From: a virus
Virus record (IMG/VR): IMGVR_UViG_3300015360_000076
Location: 1-44,345 of that record
DNA: 44,345 nt
Direction: 5' to 3' (one strand)
The position numbers were made by a program, and so were the translations under genes. Shown here in pieces: positions 6,225 to 13,937 of this stretch (positions are counted from its first letter, which is position 1; each line of letters opens with the position of its first letter). The notes below the pieces were generated by a model that saw only the letters and a list, made by a program, of their open reading frames with translations, had not been told where the DNA came from and did not search any database.

Positions 6225-6247
6225 GCTTCGGTAAAGATTGTCGAAGC
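6225..6247 (+). promoter_or_regulatory. Leader hairpin
   Basis: GCTTCG at 6225-6230 pairs with CGAAGC at 6242-6247 around an 11-base loop, just inside the predicted transcript and 45 bases before the next start. It might be a stability or regulatory element; there is no T run, so it is not a terminator. Confidence 0.4.
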
Positions 6248-6292
6248 GCATAAGCAGAAAAAACAAAGTTGTTTAACACAAGAGGTTCAAGG

Positions 6293-6694
6293 ATGAATAA
6301 TAAGCCATTTGCGCTTATCGGGGCAGAGTTGCGCGGAAATGATGTCCACGCTAACTATGAAAGAAATTCAGAGCTGCGCTTAGATCTTGTTAATTTAGGA
6401 TTGTCTTTTGTCGGTGTCACTAATGTCTCCAGGAAGGGGATTTCGTCCCAGGTTTTTATTGTCGAAACATCTGATGAATTAGCCATTGCATATCTTGCGC
6501 GTAAATACGAGCAGAAGTCAATTCTAGTATCAAAAAATGGAACGACAGAAGTTGTTGCCACGAAATCATCCAACGGACGGAAATCGCTTGGCAAGTTTGA
6601 GTCGGTTACTAAAGCTATAGCTACTAAAGCATCGTTCCACATTAAGTTCATAGACGGCGGCAGAGAGTACTTTTACATAACTACTAAAGGATAA
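6293..6694 (+). CDS. Phage protein of unknown function
   Basis: 133 aa from ATG 6293, chosen over the in-frame 6269 ATG because agaggttcaagg precedes it. The pattern YERNSELRLDLVNLGLSFVG followed by SSQVFIVE, then ELAIAYLARKYEQKSILVS, resembles phage proteins of the DUF3293 kind, but I hold this loosely. Predicted alpha/beta and soluble. Confidence 0.65.
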   Translation: MNNKPFALIGAELRGNDVHANYERNSELRLDLVNLGLSFVGVTNVSRKGISSQVFIVETSDELAIAYLARKYEQKSILVSKNGTTEVVATKSSNGRKSLGKFESVTKAIATKASFHIKFIDGGREYFYITTKG

Positions 6695-6698
6695 GCTA

Positions 6699-6872
6699 AT
6701 GAAAGAGCAAATCGAAACGGAAATCAAAGCACTAATCGACATCGCTTGGACTGAGTATGACCTTGCAATTGCGCTTAATGACTCAAAAGCAGCGAACATT
6801 TGGAAGTCAGAAGCTTTTGATCTTCTCTCTAAGCTACCTGAGAACATGGTTATGCTGAAGGACATTCAATGA
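6699..6872 (+). CDS. Small acidic helical protein, 57 aa
   Basis: Starts 4 bases after the previous stop and ends in an ATGA overlap. Helical, acidic (EQIETEIKALIDIAWTEYDL). No family recognised; coupling supports reality. Confidence 0.6.
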   Translation: MKEQIETEIKALIDIAWTEYDLAIALNDSKAANIWKSEAFDLLSKLPENMVMLKDIQ

Positions 6873-6931
6873 GTAAGCAATTGTTTCTCCTAGTAGTGGC
6901 TCTGCTAATGCTGAGCTTGATTAAACACTAG
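6869..6931 (+). CDS. 20-aa membrane peptide
   Basis: Coupled by ATGA. The whole product is MSKQLFLLVVALLMLSLIKH, one hydrophobic helix with charged ends. Similar peptides occur elsewhere in the window (1214, 26802, 37593). Confidence 0.5.
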   Translation: MSKQLFLLVVALLMLSLIKH

Positions 6932-7004
6932 TACTTGAATAAACACATCTTATGTAAGCAACGACAGAAAGTCAATGCAGTATAAGTAAATAACAGGAAG
7001 TTAT

Positions 7005-7505
7005 ATGGGAATTGGCACAAAAATCAAGAAGTTCGAGGCAATGCCTGAGCAAAACCTTAAGCAATTTAATGAAGTTTTTACAGATAGCACACTAACCGGA
7101 AACGAGAATGCAGAAGTAAAAATTGGACCAATTGTTGGCCCTAGTAACGTGAGGATGCTCCTTGTTGGCGGCGAAGAAGTTGTGCATAAATTTACAGTTG
7201 CAGTGTTTTTAGGCCGCGAAGGAAGGTTGATTGGAGAGCCAACTACTACTAACGCAAAACTGGAGAACGAAATTATGACCGAAAAAGAAATGGGACTTGA
7301 GCCGGTCGAATACATGATGCTTCAGTATCTTCGAGGATGTCAGAGTAGTTTGCACACTCAGTTAGAGATTGCTGACAAACTGAATAAGTCTGTACGTGGT
7401 GTGAGAAATACGCTTAAGCAAATGGAAGAGAAGGAAATCATCACAATTGTACCATTGCTTAACATCCACAGGCTTGAAATTAACGTTAACGAAGTTTGGA
7501 TTTAA
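7005..7505 (+). CDS. Winged-helix-like DNA-binding protein
   Basis: 166 aa. The C-terminal 70 residues (QLEIADKLNKSVRGVRNTLKQMEEKEIIT) are a convincing winged-helix pattern: helix, recognition helix, then beta wing. The N-terminal part is not recognised. Coding runs almost directly into a second, shorter winged-helix-like gene, so the two may act together as a regulator or replication initiator. Function inferred only from fold pattern. Confidence 0.65.
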   Translation: MGIGTKIKKFEAMPEQNLKQFNEVFTDSTLTGNENAEVKIGPIVGPSNVRMLLVGGEEVVHKFTVAVFLGREGRLIGEPTTTNAKLENEIMTEKEMGLEPVEYMMLQYLRGCQSSLHTQLEIADKLNKSVRGVRNTLKQMEEKEIITIVPLLNIHRLEINVNEVWI

Positions 7506-7506
7506 T

Positions 7507-7764
7507 ATGAGCGAGCTTGAATTAGAGATTGGCCGCTTTTTTGGTGGATCAAGCTTCTTTTTGTACCAAGTTATCAAGCATAATCCAAAATCATCACTTA
7601 AGGATTTGCAGATTGAAACTGGATTGTCTGATAGATCACTGAAGGATTTACTCAGATACTTAACCGATTCGAATATTATTACGAGAGAGAGAGTGTTTTT
7701 GCGATATACGAAAGGCTTCATCTACTCTTCAAACGACGCTAAAGAAACATGGTCATTACACTAA
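7507..7764 (+). CDS. Small winged-helix-like protein
   Basis: 85 aa from ATG 7507, one base after the preceding stop. The pattern LYQVIKHNPKSSLKDLQIET then GLSDRSLKDLLRYLTDSNII is a classic helix-turn-helix with a following wing. Probably a partner of the 7005 protein; target unknown. Confidence 0.65.
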   Translation: MSELELEIGRFFGGSSFFLYQVIKHNPKSSLKDLQIETGLSDRSLKDLLRYLTDSNIITRERVFLRYTKGFIYSSNDAKETWSLH

Positions 7765-7775
7765 GGAAAAAGAAA

Positions 7776-7967
7776 ATGGAACAAATCATCAAGTACAAAA
7801 ACAGAAAGCTCTACTCACGCACTCAAAGTGCTTATGTAACTCTCACAAGTATTCGCGAAATACTTCAAAAAGGCAAAACTGTGCAAGTTATCGATCACGA
7901 AGGTAACGACATCACTGAGAAGACTTTAGTTAAAGTTACTTTTGCCGAAAAAATGTCCCAATTTTAG
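7776..7967 (+). CDS. PhaR-type (PHB_acc_N) DNA-binding domain protein
   Basis: 63 aa from ATG 7776 (aaggaaaa upstream). IIKYKNRKLYSRTQSAYVTL (4-23) followed by IREILQKGKTVQVID and EGNDIT matches the N-terminal DNA-binding domain of PhaR, the regulator of polyhydroxyalkanoate synthesis (family form: KYpNRrLYDt..S.YiTL..i...v..G..v.V.D...G.DiT). The C-terminal regulatory regions of bacterial PhaR are absent. It is unusual in a phage. The gene lies just upstream of the MoxR-type ATPase and may regulate that operon; this is inference. Confidence 0.8.
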   Translation: MEQIIKYKNRKLYSRTQSAYVTLTSIREILQKGKTVQVIDHEGNDITEKTLVKVTFAEKMSQF

Positions 7968-8013
7968 TTCTAACATAAAACAACTAGCGCATGAAGCGCA
8001 AGGAGAATTCAGG

Positions 8014-9192
8014 ATGAATATCAAGCAATCGTTTCTAGCAATGGACGCATGTTTCGCAGCAGGTTTAACTCCGCATTTCATTGGCCTTCACGGCATTGGA
8101 AAATCGGCAGTAATGTATCAGTATGCTTCGGCAAATGGATATGAAGTTGTAGAAATTCGCGTAGGACTTATGGCCGATGCTGGTGATTTAGTCGGCATTC
8201 AAGAATTTCTTAAGTGTAAAAACACTGGAGAAGCTCTTTCCACTCGCCACGTTTTGCCCGACTGGTTTATGAAAGCGGTTGTGCAAATATCAGAAGCTGG
8301 GGCAAATCAAAAGCCTGTTATCATTTTCATCGATGAGCTTAACCGAGGCCACAAAGATTTGCTCCAGGCTATCTTCGAACTCGTTTACGACCGCTCTTTG
8401 AAAGGCGTAAAAATGCGCAAAGGTTGTCAAGTTGTAGCTGCTTCAAATCCTCCGACGGAAGATTACAGCGTATTAGACTTTGACGATTCAGCTTTTCAAG
8501 ATCGCTTTGTGCATATCAAGTTTGAGCCAACAAAAGAAGAGTGGCTTACATATATCAAAGAAGCTGCTCCAACTTCTACAGTTGGCGACTTCATTGCCGA
8601 GTATCCGCAAATGCTTGAGAATGCTGGACTGAAAAGCTTCAGCCTTGATTTCGTAAAACCTTCACGAAGATCATGGGACAGGATTACTAAGCTAGAAGCT
8701 GTGAAATGCGATCCAAGCATTGAGCTAGAACTTTTCATGGGCATTGTCGGCCTTGAGCCAGCACTAGCTTATACAAAGTTCCGCGAAACAAATTTCAAAG
8801 CTATTCGTGGCGAGCAAGTGCTTAACGAATACAAAACCGTTCGCAAAGAAGTGAAAGCAGCGATTAAGAAAAATCGCACTGACTTACTTGGAACAGTTAA
8901 CCAAGAGCTTGATGAACTTTTCAAAACCATGACTAGCTTAACTAACGCTCAAGCTGAAAACTTGTCTGAGTTTGTGAATGATTTGCCCGCAGAACATGCT
9001 TATGCATTAGCGATTATTGTCAAAAATAACACGCAATGTACTCTCAATATTGTCGATGTCGATGTTAAGAAATTAACAGAGGGCGCGGAGAAAATGGGAA
9101 TGTTCGGCTATACAAAATTCGTAAATAGAGTTTTAGCAGTTCAAACTAAGCGCGAAGAAGCTAAGAAACAAACAGAAGCAGTGGCAACATAA
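8014..9192 (+). CDS. MoxR-type AAA+ ATPase
   Basis: 392 aa from ATG 8014, chosen because AAGGAG lies 8 bases upstream. Walker A GLHGIGKS (24-31), Walker B IIFIDELN (103-110, Asp107-Glu108), sensor 1 Asn145 in VAASNPP, and an Arg in QDRFVHIKF near 164 that fits the arginine finger. MoxR-type ATPases remodel partner proteins, often with a VWA protein encoded next door, as here. Residues beyond about 270 are a helical extension I do not recognise. Probably cytoplasmic and hexameric by family. Confidence 0.85.
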   Translation: MNIKQSFLAMDACFAAGLTPHFIGLHGIGKSAVMYQYASANGYEVVEIRVGLMADAGDLVGIQEFLKCKNTGEALSTRHVLPDWFMKAVVQISEAGANQKPVIIFIDELNRGHKDLLQAIFELVYDRSLKGVKMRKGCQVVAASNPPTEDYSVLDFDDSAFQDRFVHIKFEPTKEEWLTYIKEAAPTSTVGDFIAEYPQMLENAGLKSFSLDFVKPSRRSWDRITKLEAVKCDPSIELELFMGIVGLEPALAYTKFRETNFKAIRGEQVLNEYKTVRKEVKAAIKKNRTDLLGTVNQELDELFKTMTSLTNAQAENLSEFVNDLPAEHAYALAIIVKNNTQCTLNIVDVDVKKLTEGAEKMGMFGYTKFVNRVLAVQTKREEAKKQTEAVAT

Positions 9193-9197
9193 AGCTT

Positions 9198-9221
9198 TGG
9201 GGGAGGAGAAATTTTCCCCCA
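9198..9221 (+). promoter_or_regulatory. Stem-loop between the ATPase and VWA genes
   Basis: TGGGGGA pairs with TCCCCCA around a 10-base loop. There is no T run, so it is a weak terminator at best; it may set the ratio of the two gene products or protect the mRNA end. Confidence 0.5.
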
Positions 9222-9255
9222 GCATTTTACGGCAAGCACAAAAATAGGAAATGAA

Positions 9256-10536
9256 ATGCAAAACATTGAAACTACCGAAACTCCAGCTCTTGCTCCAGAA
9301 GTTATCTGCGGAAAGTCTTTACTAGTTGCTCAAGAATCTCTTTCGATTGTAATTACACTATTACTTTCGCAAGGAGGCGGACAAACTTCGCCAAAAACTT
9401 TCTATGCGCATTTTCTTATGAACATGAATATACAATGGGTGGGGCCAAAGCATCAGGTACAAACTATGGGCGTAAGTATCACTGACAAAGTTAACTTATA
9501 CATTAGCCCGACATTTTTCAATAAGCTAAACACCGCTCAGCAAGGCGAAGTTCTTGAGCATGAAATTGAGCACATAGTTTTCATGCACCCACTTCGGGCA
9601 AAAGATTACATTAGCACTGAGAAGAATGCTAAAGGCCGACACAAGTGCGCAAACATCGCAATGGATGCGAACATTAATGAAAATAAGCCAACGCTTATGA
9701 AATTTAGCGAAGGCTTTGTTACAATTGCTCGCTTAAATGCTCAACTAAAAGAAATTGGTTCGAAAGATGCGCTTGATATAAAAGATCCTTGGGAAGTGCA
9801 TTACGAAAAGCTTATGAAAGCAGCGAAAGAAAATCCCGATCAAGGCGGCGAAGGATCTGATGGTTTTGGCGATCCAGTAGACGATCATTCAATCTGGGGC
9901 GAATCGACAGCTAACAAAGAAGTTGCTGAAGGCATTATCAAAAATGCTGCAAACAAAGCTCAAGCTTCTACTGGAGCTGGAAATATGCCTGAGAATATGC
10001 TCAGAGAAATCGCTAACATGAATAAAAGCACCGTGAATTGGAAACGAGAATTGCGCCAATTTTTTACTAACGCACTCACTTATGATTTTACTAAAACACG
10101 TAATCGCAGAAATCGCCGCTATGGCGTAGTTCAACCAGGACGTAAGAAAAAGCCAAACTTGCACATTGCAGTTTGCGTAGATAGTTCTGGCTCAGTTTCA
10201 GATTCATCTTTCACTCAATTCTTTGCGGAAATTGTAGAAATTTCTGAGATGGGAGTTGAGATTACTGTTCTTGATGCAGATTGCGAAGTGCAAAGCGTTT
10301 ACAAGTTCGACAAGAAGAAGCAAGTGAAGAGATCAGGGCAAGGTGGGACAATGTACCAACCTGCGATTACAAAAGCTAAAGAGCTCGGCGTAGACGGGAT
10401 TATATACTTTGGTGATGCAGATTCCGCCGATACTCCAGTAGATCCTAAGCTTCCATTTCTTTGGGCAATAGTCGGAAATCAAACTGCACCTGGGAATTTT
10501 GGAAGAACTATCAGAGTACTTGAGGAGAAGAAATGA
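9256..10536 (+). CDS. DUF2201-type metallopeptidase-like and VWA domain protein
   Basis: 426 aa. The N-terminal domain has a zinc-site motif HEIEH (102-106) in LEHEIEHIVFMHP, typical of the putative metallopeptidase domain of DUF2201 proteins. A Gly/Asp-rich linker spans about 195-215. The C-terminal VWA-like domain has the MIDAS motif DSSGS (309-313) and a later GGT (QGGTMYQP). Family members are encoded beside MoxR-like ATPases, as here, and the VWA domain probably binds the ATPase. Whether the zincin half is catalytic is not shown. The stop overlaps the next start (ATGA). Confidence 0.85.
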   Translation: MQNIETTETPALAPEVICGKSLLVAQESLSIVITLLLSQGGGQTSPKTFYAHFLMNMNIQWVGPKHQVQTMGVSITDKVNLYISPTFFNKLNTAQQGEVLEHEIEHIVFMHPLRAKDYISTEKNAKGRHKCANIAMDANINENKPTLMKFSEGFVTIARLNAQLKEIGSKDALDIKDPWEVHYEKLMKAAKENPDQGGEGSDGFGDPVDDHSIWGESTANKEVAEGIIKNAANKAQASTGAGNMPENMLREIANMNKSTVNWKRELRQFFTNALTYDFTKTRNRRNRRYGVVQPGRKKKPNLHIAVCVDSSGSVSDSSFTQFFAEIVEISEMGVEITVLDADCEVQSVYKFDKKKQVKRSGQGGTMYQPAITKAKELGVDGIIYFGDADSADTPVDPKLPFLWAIVGNQTAPGNFGRTIRVLEEKK

Positions 10537-11198
10537 AATTTACAATAAAAAAGACGACTGAACAAACTTTAATAGACAATAAAATCCTAGAGCTTTCAAA
10601 AATTTCAGGACTATATGAGTTTACAATTGCTAACTGCTTTTTGGCTGGCGGAGCGGTTAGGGATATTGTTCGCCAAAAAATTCCTAAAGATTGGGACATC
10701 TTCTTCAAAACCGATGCTGCAAAAGATGAGTTTCTTGCAAAGTTTTCGGGAAAAATGGAGCTAACTGGGTTTGGGAATTACAACTGGAAAATGTTCCAAT
10801 TTATTACTATGGAAACTGGTACTCCTCAAAAAGTTACCGATACCTTTGATTGGAACGTAAACCAAGTGTACTACGATTTCGCAAGTTCTAGATTTGGAGG
10901 ACAGACTCAAGACACCATGATGCACTTGATGCTAAATACAAAAGCTAAAACTCCACTTTCGGCGATTATGAGATTGCCTTATTTCATTGAGAAAGGCTTC
11001 AAGATAGATCAGAAAGAGCTTCTCTTTTGCCTAACTTTCATAAGCATAGCAGTTAACTTAACTTCTCACGAAGCTGTCTCAAATCAGAAGAACTTTACAT
11101 CAGGCAACGGCGGAGAAGTTGGCGGCATTGAAGGAGTTATCGAAAGAGCTAAGAAAGCAGCTCTTGAGCAATCGCCTTTATGCAAGGCCTTGCTATGA
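10533..11198 (+). CDS. Nucleotidyltransferase-like protein with SPLxxAL tail
   Basis: 221 aa, coupled by ATGA to the VWA gene. The motif LAGGAVRD (38-44) followed by KDWDIFFKT (52-60, Asp53/Asp55) is the head-domain signature of class II CCA-adding/poly(A)-polymerase-type nucleotidyltransferases (GG...RD...DxD). The RNA-binding parts of those enzymes are not obvious, so the substrate is unknown. It ends EQSPLCKALL, making it the largest protein carrying the common tail. Operon context suggests work with the ATPase/VWA pair. Confidence 0.75.
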   Translation: MKFTIKKTTEQTLIDNKILELSKISGLYEFTIANCFLAGGAVRDIVRQKIPKDWDIFFKTDAAKDEFLAKFSGKMELTGFGNYNWKMFQFITMETGTPQKVTDTFDWNVNQVYYDFASSRFGGQTQDTMMHLMLNTKAKTPLSAIMRLPYFIEKGFKIDQKELLFCLTFISIAVNLTSHEAVSNQKNFTSGNGGEVGGIEGVIERAKKAALEQSPLCKALL

Positions 11199-11425
11199 AC
11201 GAAGCTTTGGCCCAATTATATTTTAAGCTTTTGTGCAGCGGAGATATAAAATATACCGCAAAGAGAGCGTTCTTCAGTGCTCGACCTGACTTCTCGGAAA
11301 TTCTGAGCCTTGAAGAAGCGGTTTATGGCCGCAGAATTCTCAACGACACTACTACTAGAAAGCTTCCAGAGTTTAAGCGAGCGGTTGAGCTTTACGAAAG
11401 TCCTTTAATGGAGGCGATGAAATGA
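11195..11425 (+). CDS. Small tagged protein (YESPLMEAMK tail)
   Basis: 76 aa from ATG 11195, which overlaps the previous stop (ATGA); an earlier in-frame ATG at 11180 lies inside the upstream gene. Charged helical protein with an Arg-rich middle. It ends YESPLMEAMK, a divergent form of the shared tail with Met and Lys at the last positions. No other family recognised. ATGA overlap with the next gene. Confidence 0.7.
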   Translation: MNEALAQLYFKLLCSGDIKYTAKRAFFSARPDFSEILSLEEAVYGRRILNDTTTRKLPEFKRAVELYESPLMEAMK

Positions 11426-11673
11426 GCAAAATTATTCCTGAATTTTACTACAATGATATGAGAACTTTTTTCGCCGACAAAGAGTTTAGCTTCGACAAAG
11501 ATTTTTTAAATAATAACGGATGTAGTGCATTTGTGGGGGCACTAGAAAAATACTATCCCAAGTTTATGGGCAAGGGGATATATAAGCCCTTCACCCAAAT
11601 TAAAGAGCTTCGAGAATTTGGCGAAGAGTTGATAAGAATTCAAAACAGCCCATTGGCGAAGGCTTTGAAATGA
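11422..11673 (+). CDS. Small tagged protein (QNSPLAKALK tail)
   Basis: 83 aa, coupled at both ends. Aromatic N-terminal half (FYYNDMRTFFADKEF) and a helical C-terminal half ending RIQNSPLAKALK. Fold unknown. Only the final decapeptide is shared with the SH3-like tagged proteins. Confidence 0.7.
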   Translation: MSKIIPEFYYNDMRTFFADKEFSFDKDFLNNNGCSAFVGALEKYYPKFMGKGIYKPFTQIKELREFGEELIRIQNSPLAKALK

Positions 11674-11873
11674 AATCTATAAATTGGGACAATCCTATGT
11701 CATACGAGGAATTTGAAGGAGCATCTTGGGGCGGAGTATTTTTATATCACGAAATTGAGCACTACGAGGCTCATATCAAGAAACTAATGAGACACACTCA
11801 GAAAAGTGCTTATGAAAGCTACCTAAGCTACTGTAAAATCATAGCCTCTCCGCTAGGACAGGCACTTTTGTAG
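11670..11873 (+). CDS. Small tagged acidic protein (IASPLGQALL tail)
   Basis: 67 aa. The C-terminal pattern AYESYLSYCKIIASPLGQ matches the proteins at 21430 (YQAYLAYCKLCETPL) and 38605 (YEAYVKWCEILNSPL), defining a second tagged family: Y-x-x-Y-[LV]-x-[YW]-C-[KE]-x-x-x-[ST]-P-L. Acidic, His/Glu-rich middle (YHEIEHYEAH, not a zincin motif). Last gene of the ATPase/VWA operon before a new promoter. Confidence 0.72.
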   Translation: MKSINWDNPMSYEEFEGASWGGVFLYHEIEHYEAHIKKLMRHTQKSAYESYLSYCKIIASPLGQALL

Positions 11874-11880
11874 CAGCTAT

Positions 11881-11911
11881 TGCATTGTATTAGCACATGT
11901 GCTAGTATAAG
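11881..11911 (+). promoter_or_regulatory. Promoter/operator of the lytic transglycosylase unit
   Basis: TGCATTGTATTAGCACATGT then GCTAGTATAAG. It contains the perfect palindrome TAGCACATGTGCTA (11891-11904) directly before TATAAG (11906-11911). AAGGAG begins 10 bases after. The palindrome would allow a dimeric regulator to occlude the -10. Confidence 0.6.
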
Positions 11912-11932
11912 CAAGTGACTAAGGAGAGTTTT

Positions 11933-12292
11933 ATGACGCTTTTATCATGCATTTACTTCTACAGCTTTCTCAACGGTGTCGATCCGATGATTACTCAATC
12001 GGTGATTGAAATCGAAAGCAATGGCAATCCTTTTGCCCTTTCTCCAGATCGCAAAGATGGAGGACTTATGCAAATTCGTATGAAATATGTTCCTGAGACA
12101 ATGCTTCAGTTATTTAATCCCTGTACAAACGTAAAGCGCGGCACAGAGATTCTAAAGAGAGCAAAAGAGAGTTGTAGAGAGTGTGTTGATAGTAGCTGGG
12201 TAGTTGCATACAATGTAGGAATAACTGGTTTTAAGAAAATTAAATACCCTAAAAAATTCCCATACTATTTAAAAATTATGGCGAAATTATGA
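11933..12292 (+). CDS. Lytic transglycosylase (SLT-type)
   Basis: 119 aa from ATG 11933, 6 bases after AAGGAG; a GTG at 11915 is in frame but poorly placed. Catalytic Glu28 in IEIESNGNP and the GGLMQI motif (43-48) mark the goose-lysozyme-like SLT fold that cleaves peptidoglycan between MurNAc and GlcNAc. A short hydrophobic N-terminus (TLLSCIYFYSFL) might direct export. Could be an endolysin-type lysis enzyme or an entry enzyme. A small membrane protein gene follows by ATGA coupling, which favours lysis. Confidence 0.85.
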   Translation: MTLLSCIYFYSFLNGVDPMITQSVIEIESNGNPFALSPDRKDGGLMQIRMKYVPETMLQLFNPCTNVKRGTEILKRAKESCRECVDSSWVVAYNVGITGFKKIKYPKKFPYYLKIMAKL

Positions 12293-12507
12293 TCTTACTA
12301 AAACTCGTCTTCAGATTTCTCATTTCCCACATACTTTCGAACGAACTCACGTCCCAATTTTTCATACGTGGAAACTGGAGCTATATTCTTGCGAACATTG
12401 TCTCTTTCATTTTCGTTTACGAATTTGCGAGATGGGCTTTTGAGCGAAAAGTTGCTGATTTAATTTATAAAGATGTAAAAGTTGGAACGATTAAGGAGGA
12501 TGAATGA
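12289..12507 (+). CDS. Small membrane protein, holin candidate
   Basis: 72 aa. Hydrophobic helix at about 2-18, a polar stretch, a second hydrophobic helix at about 33-48, then a charged C-terminus ending TIKEDE. Coupled by ATGA to the lytic transglycosylase. Size, topology and position fit a holin, but no family motif confirms it. Confidence 0.6.
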   Translation: MILLKLVFRFLISHILSNELTSQFFIRGNWSYILANIVSFIFVYEFARWAFERKVADLIYKDVKVGTIKEDE

Positions 12508-12758
12508 CAAAAGATCAGGCTACTACAATACTAATGAGGTTAAATATGAGAATCGATGAACTAATGAACATGCCAGTTCCCCAAGGGATTTACTTCTCGA
12601 AAGTAACTGGGAAGATCTTTGAAGTTACTGTCAAGCGAGACAGATCTGTAATCAGGTACGTTGACGGAGATAAAGGACTAACTCAATCGAAAGGTACTTT
12701 CAACATTCAGCTTAACTGGTTAGAGTATTACGAACTGCTTATGCCTTACGAGGTTTAA
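12504..12758 (+). CDS. Small unknown protein
   Basis: 84 aa, coupled by ATGA to the membrane protein. Helical N-terminus and beta-rich remainder (KVTGKIFEVTVKRDRSVIRY). No family recognised. Confidence 0.65.
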   Translation: MTKDQATTILMRLNMRIDELMNMPVPQGIYFSKVTGKIFEVTVKRDRSVIRYVDGDKGLTQSKGTFNIQLNWLEYYELLMPYEV

Positions 12759-12760
12759 CT

Positions 12761-12871
12761 ATGAGCGAAGATACGATTGGAAGTTTTTGCACAAAAGAAG
12801 AAAACACTAAAGAGCTTACTTGCGCTTGTGTTAAATGCGAAAGCTTGGAGAATCAAAACAAGAAGCTTTAA
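12761..12871 (+). CDS. 36-aa Cys-rich peptide
   Basis: ATG 12761, two bases after the previous stop. Cys pattern SFC then LTCACVKCES suggests a possible metal or redox site. The upstream gene ends ACGAGG, a plausible ribosome site. Reality moderately supported. Confidence 0.45.
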   Translation: MSEDTIGSFCTKEENTKELTCACVKCESLENQNKKL

Positions 12872-12897
12872 AGTTTATTAAAAAGCAGAGGTAAAAA

Positions 12898-13077
12898 ATG
12901 AAAGACGGAGTTTATATCAATACTTTTAGAGGCAATGCAAATCTAGTAGTTTTTGATAATGGGGAAATTGAGGATGGAGATGTAGTTACATTTCAAAACT
13001 ACAACGCCACGTTTTCTCTGACAGAAAATGTACTTACAATTACCTACTCAGATCTCAAATACATTGGGGAGTTATGA
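12898..13077 (+). CDS. Small beta-rich protein, 59 aa
   Basis: ATG 12898 preceded by agaggtaaaa; the stop overlaps the next ATG (ATGA). Acidic, predicted all-beta (GVYINTFRGNANLVVFDNGE). No family recognised and no C-terminal tag. Confidence 0.6.
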   Translation: MKDGVYINTFRGNANLVVFDNGEIEDGDVVTFQNYNATFSLTENVLTITYSDLKYIGEL

Positions 13078-13280
13078 AAATCAAAGATCAGCTAAAGCTT
13101 CAGCACAACATCGAAGTTCCTTACGAAGTTTGGACTATTTTTGGCGAAAAGAGTAAGGAAGTTCTCATGAGCGGAAGTCAAGCAAGCTTAGGCGAAGATT
13201 TCAAATCGCTAGAGCAGCTTAGAGTTGCTATTGAATGGTACGTTGACCAACTTGGCGGCAAAGTGAAGTGGGAGAAGTAA
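13074..13280 (+). CDS. Small unknown protein
   Basis: 68 aa, coupled at the 5' side by ATGA and abutting the next ATG. Alpha-helical, near-neutral, ending GGKVKWEK. No recognised family. Confidence 0.62.
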   Translation: MKIKDQLKLQHNIEVPYEVWTIFGEKSKEVLMSGSQASLGEDFKSLEQLRVAIEWYVDQLGGKVKWEK

Positions 13281-13937
13281 ATGAATAGCTACTACGACAA
13301 ATATGATAGAATTCATCACAAGCCTTGCATAAACGGCGAACCAAGCAGTGGAAACGGCTGGATTTATTCAGCTTATTCGGGAAAACTTGACGTTCCACTT
13401 GATATAAAAAAATTGGAACAATGCTTTGAGCTCTGCAAAGTTAGCGCAACTCAAATTAACAGAAGCCCAGGTAAAGCTTTACCGCCGATCTCCCGTGATG
13501 AAATTCTCGGCTTATCAGCTTTGAAACTTCTGAAGCCTTACAACCTTAACGGATGGAATTTCTCCCCTTACGCAATTCCTAAATTCTCAGCAATAGCTTT
13601 AGCTAAGCAACTTTGGGAGCTTCGGCCCACTTTAGTTAGTGACGGAGTTGGCGGGTATGAACTTGTCTACAAACATCGCAACTATTTTTGGAAAAACCAC
13701 TTAAGTCAAATCTACCGCTTCTCTTTTTCTGTCTCACTTACTGACCGCCACTTCATTCTAAAAAATTGGGGCGCAAAGAAAAGCTTAAGCTATTTCGTAT
13801 ATTGGGCAATTGCTAAAGTCGATTCACTACTTCCGGCGAAAAATGGAATACGTTGGCTAAAATATGGAACGGGAATTGCGGAAATGGCGAAAGAATTTCC
13901 AGCAGATCATCCGATAACTTTGGCGGCGAAAAAATGA
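13281..13937 (+). CDS. Unknown protein, 218 aa
   Basis: Begins at the base after the previous stop with gggagaag as ribosome site. Aromatic-rich, basic toward the C-terminus, with no signal peptide and no motif I can place. It contains NRSPGKALPP internally, which resembles the tag but is not C-terminal. The stop overlaps the next ATG. Confidence 0.7.
   Translation: MNSYYDKYDRIHHKPCINGEPSSGNGWIYSAYSGKLDVPLDIKKLEQCFELCKVSATQINRSPGKALPPISRDEILGLSALKLLKPYNLNGWNFSPYAIPKFSAIALAKQLWELRPTLVSDGVGGYELVYKHRNYFWKNHLSQIYRFSFSVSLTDRHFILKNWGAKKSLSYFVYWAIAKVDSLLPAKNGIRWLKYGTGIAEMAKEFPADHPITLAAKK

Noticed and set aside
11700-11790. HEIEH in the 11670 tagged protein looks like a zincin motif
   Set aside because: The protein is only 67 aa, the motif is in a short acidic segment with no third ligand, and the family members at 21430 and 38605 lack it.
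13281-13937. Internal RSPGKALPP in the 218-aa protein resembles the SPLxxAL tail
   Set aside because: It lies about residue 60, lacks the Leu after Pro, and the protein ends in AAKK, so it is not counted as tagged.
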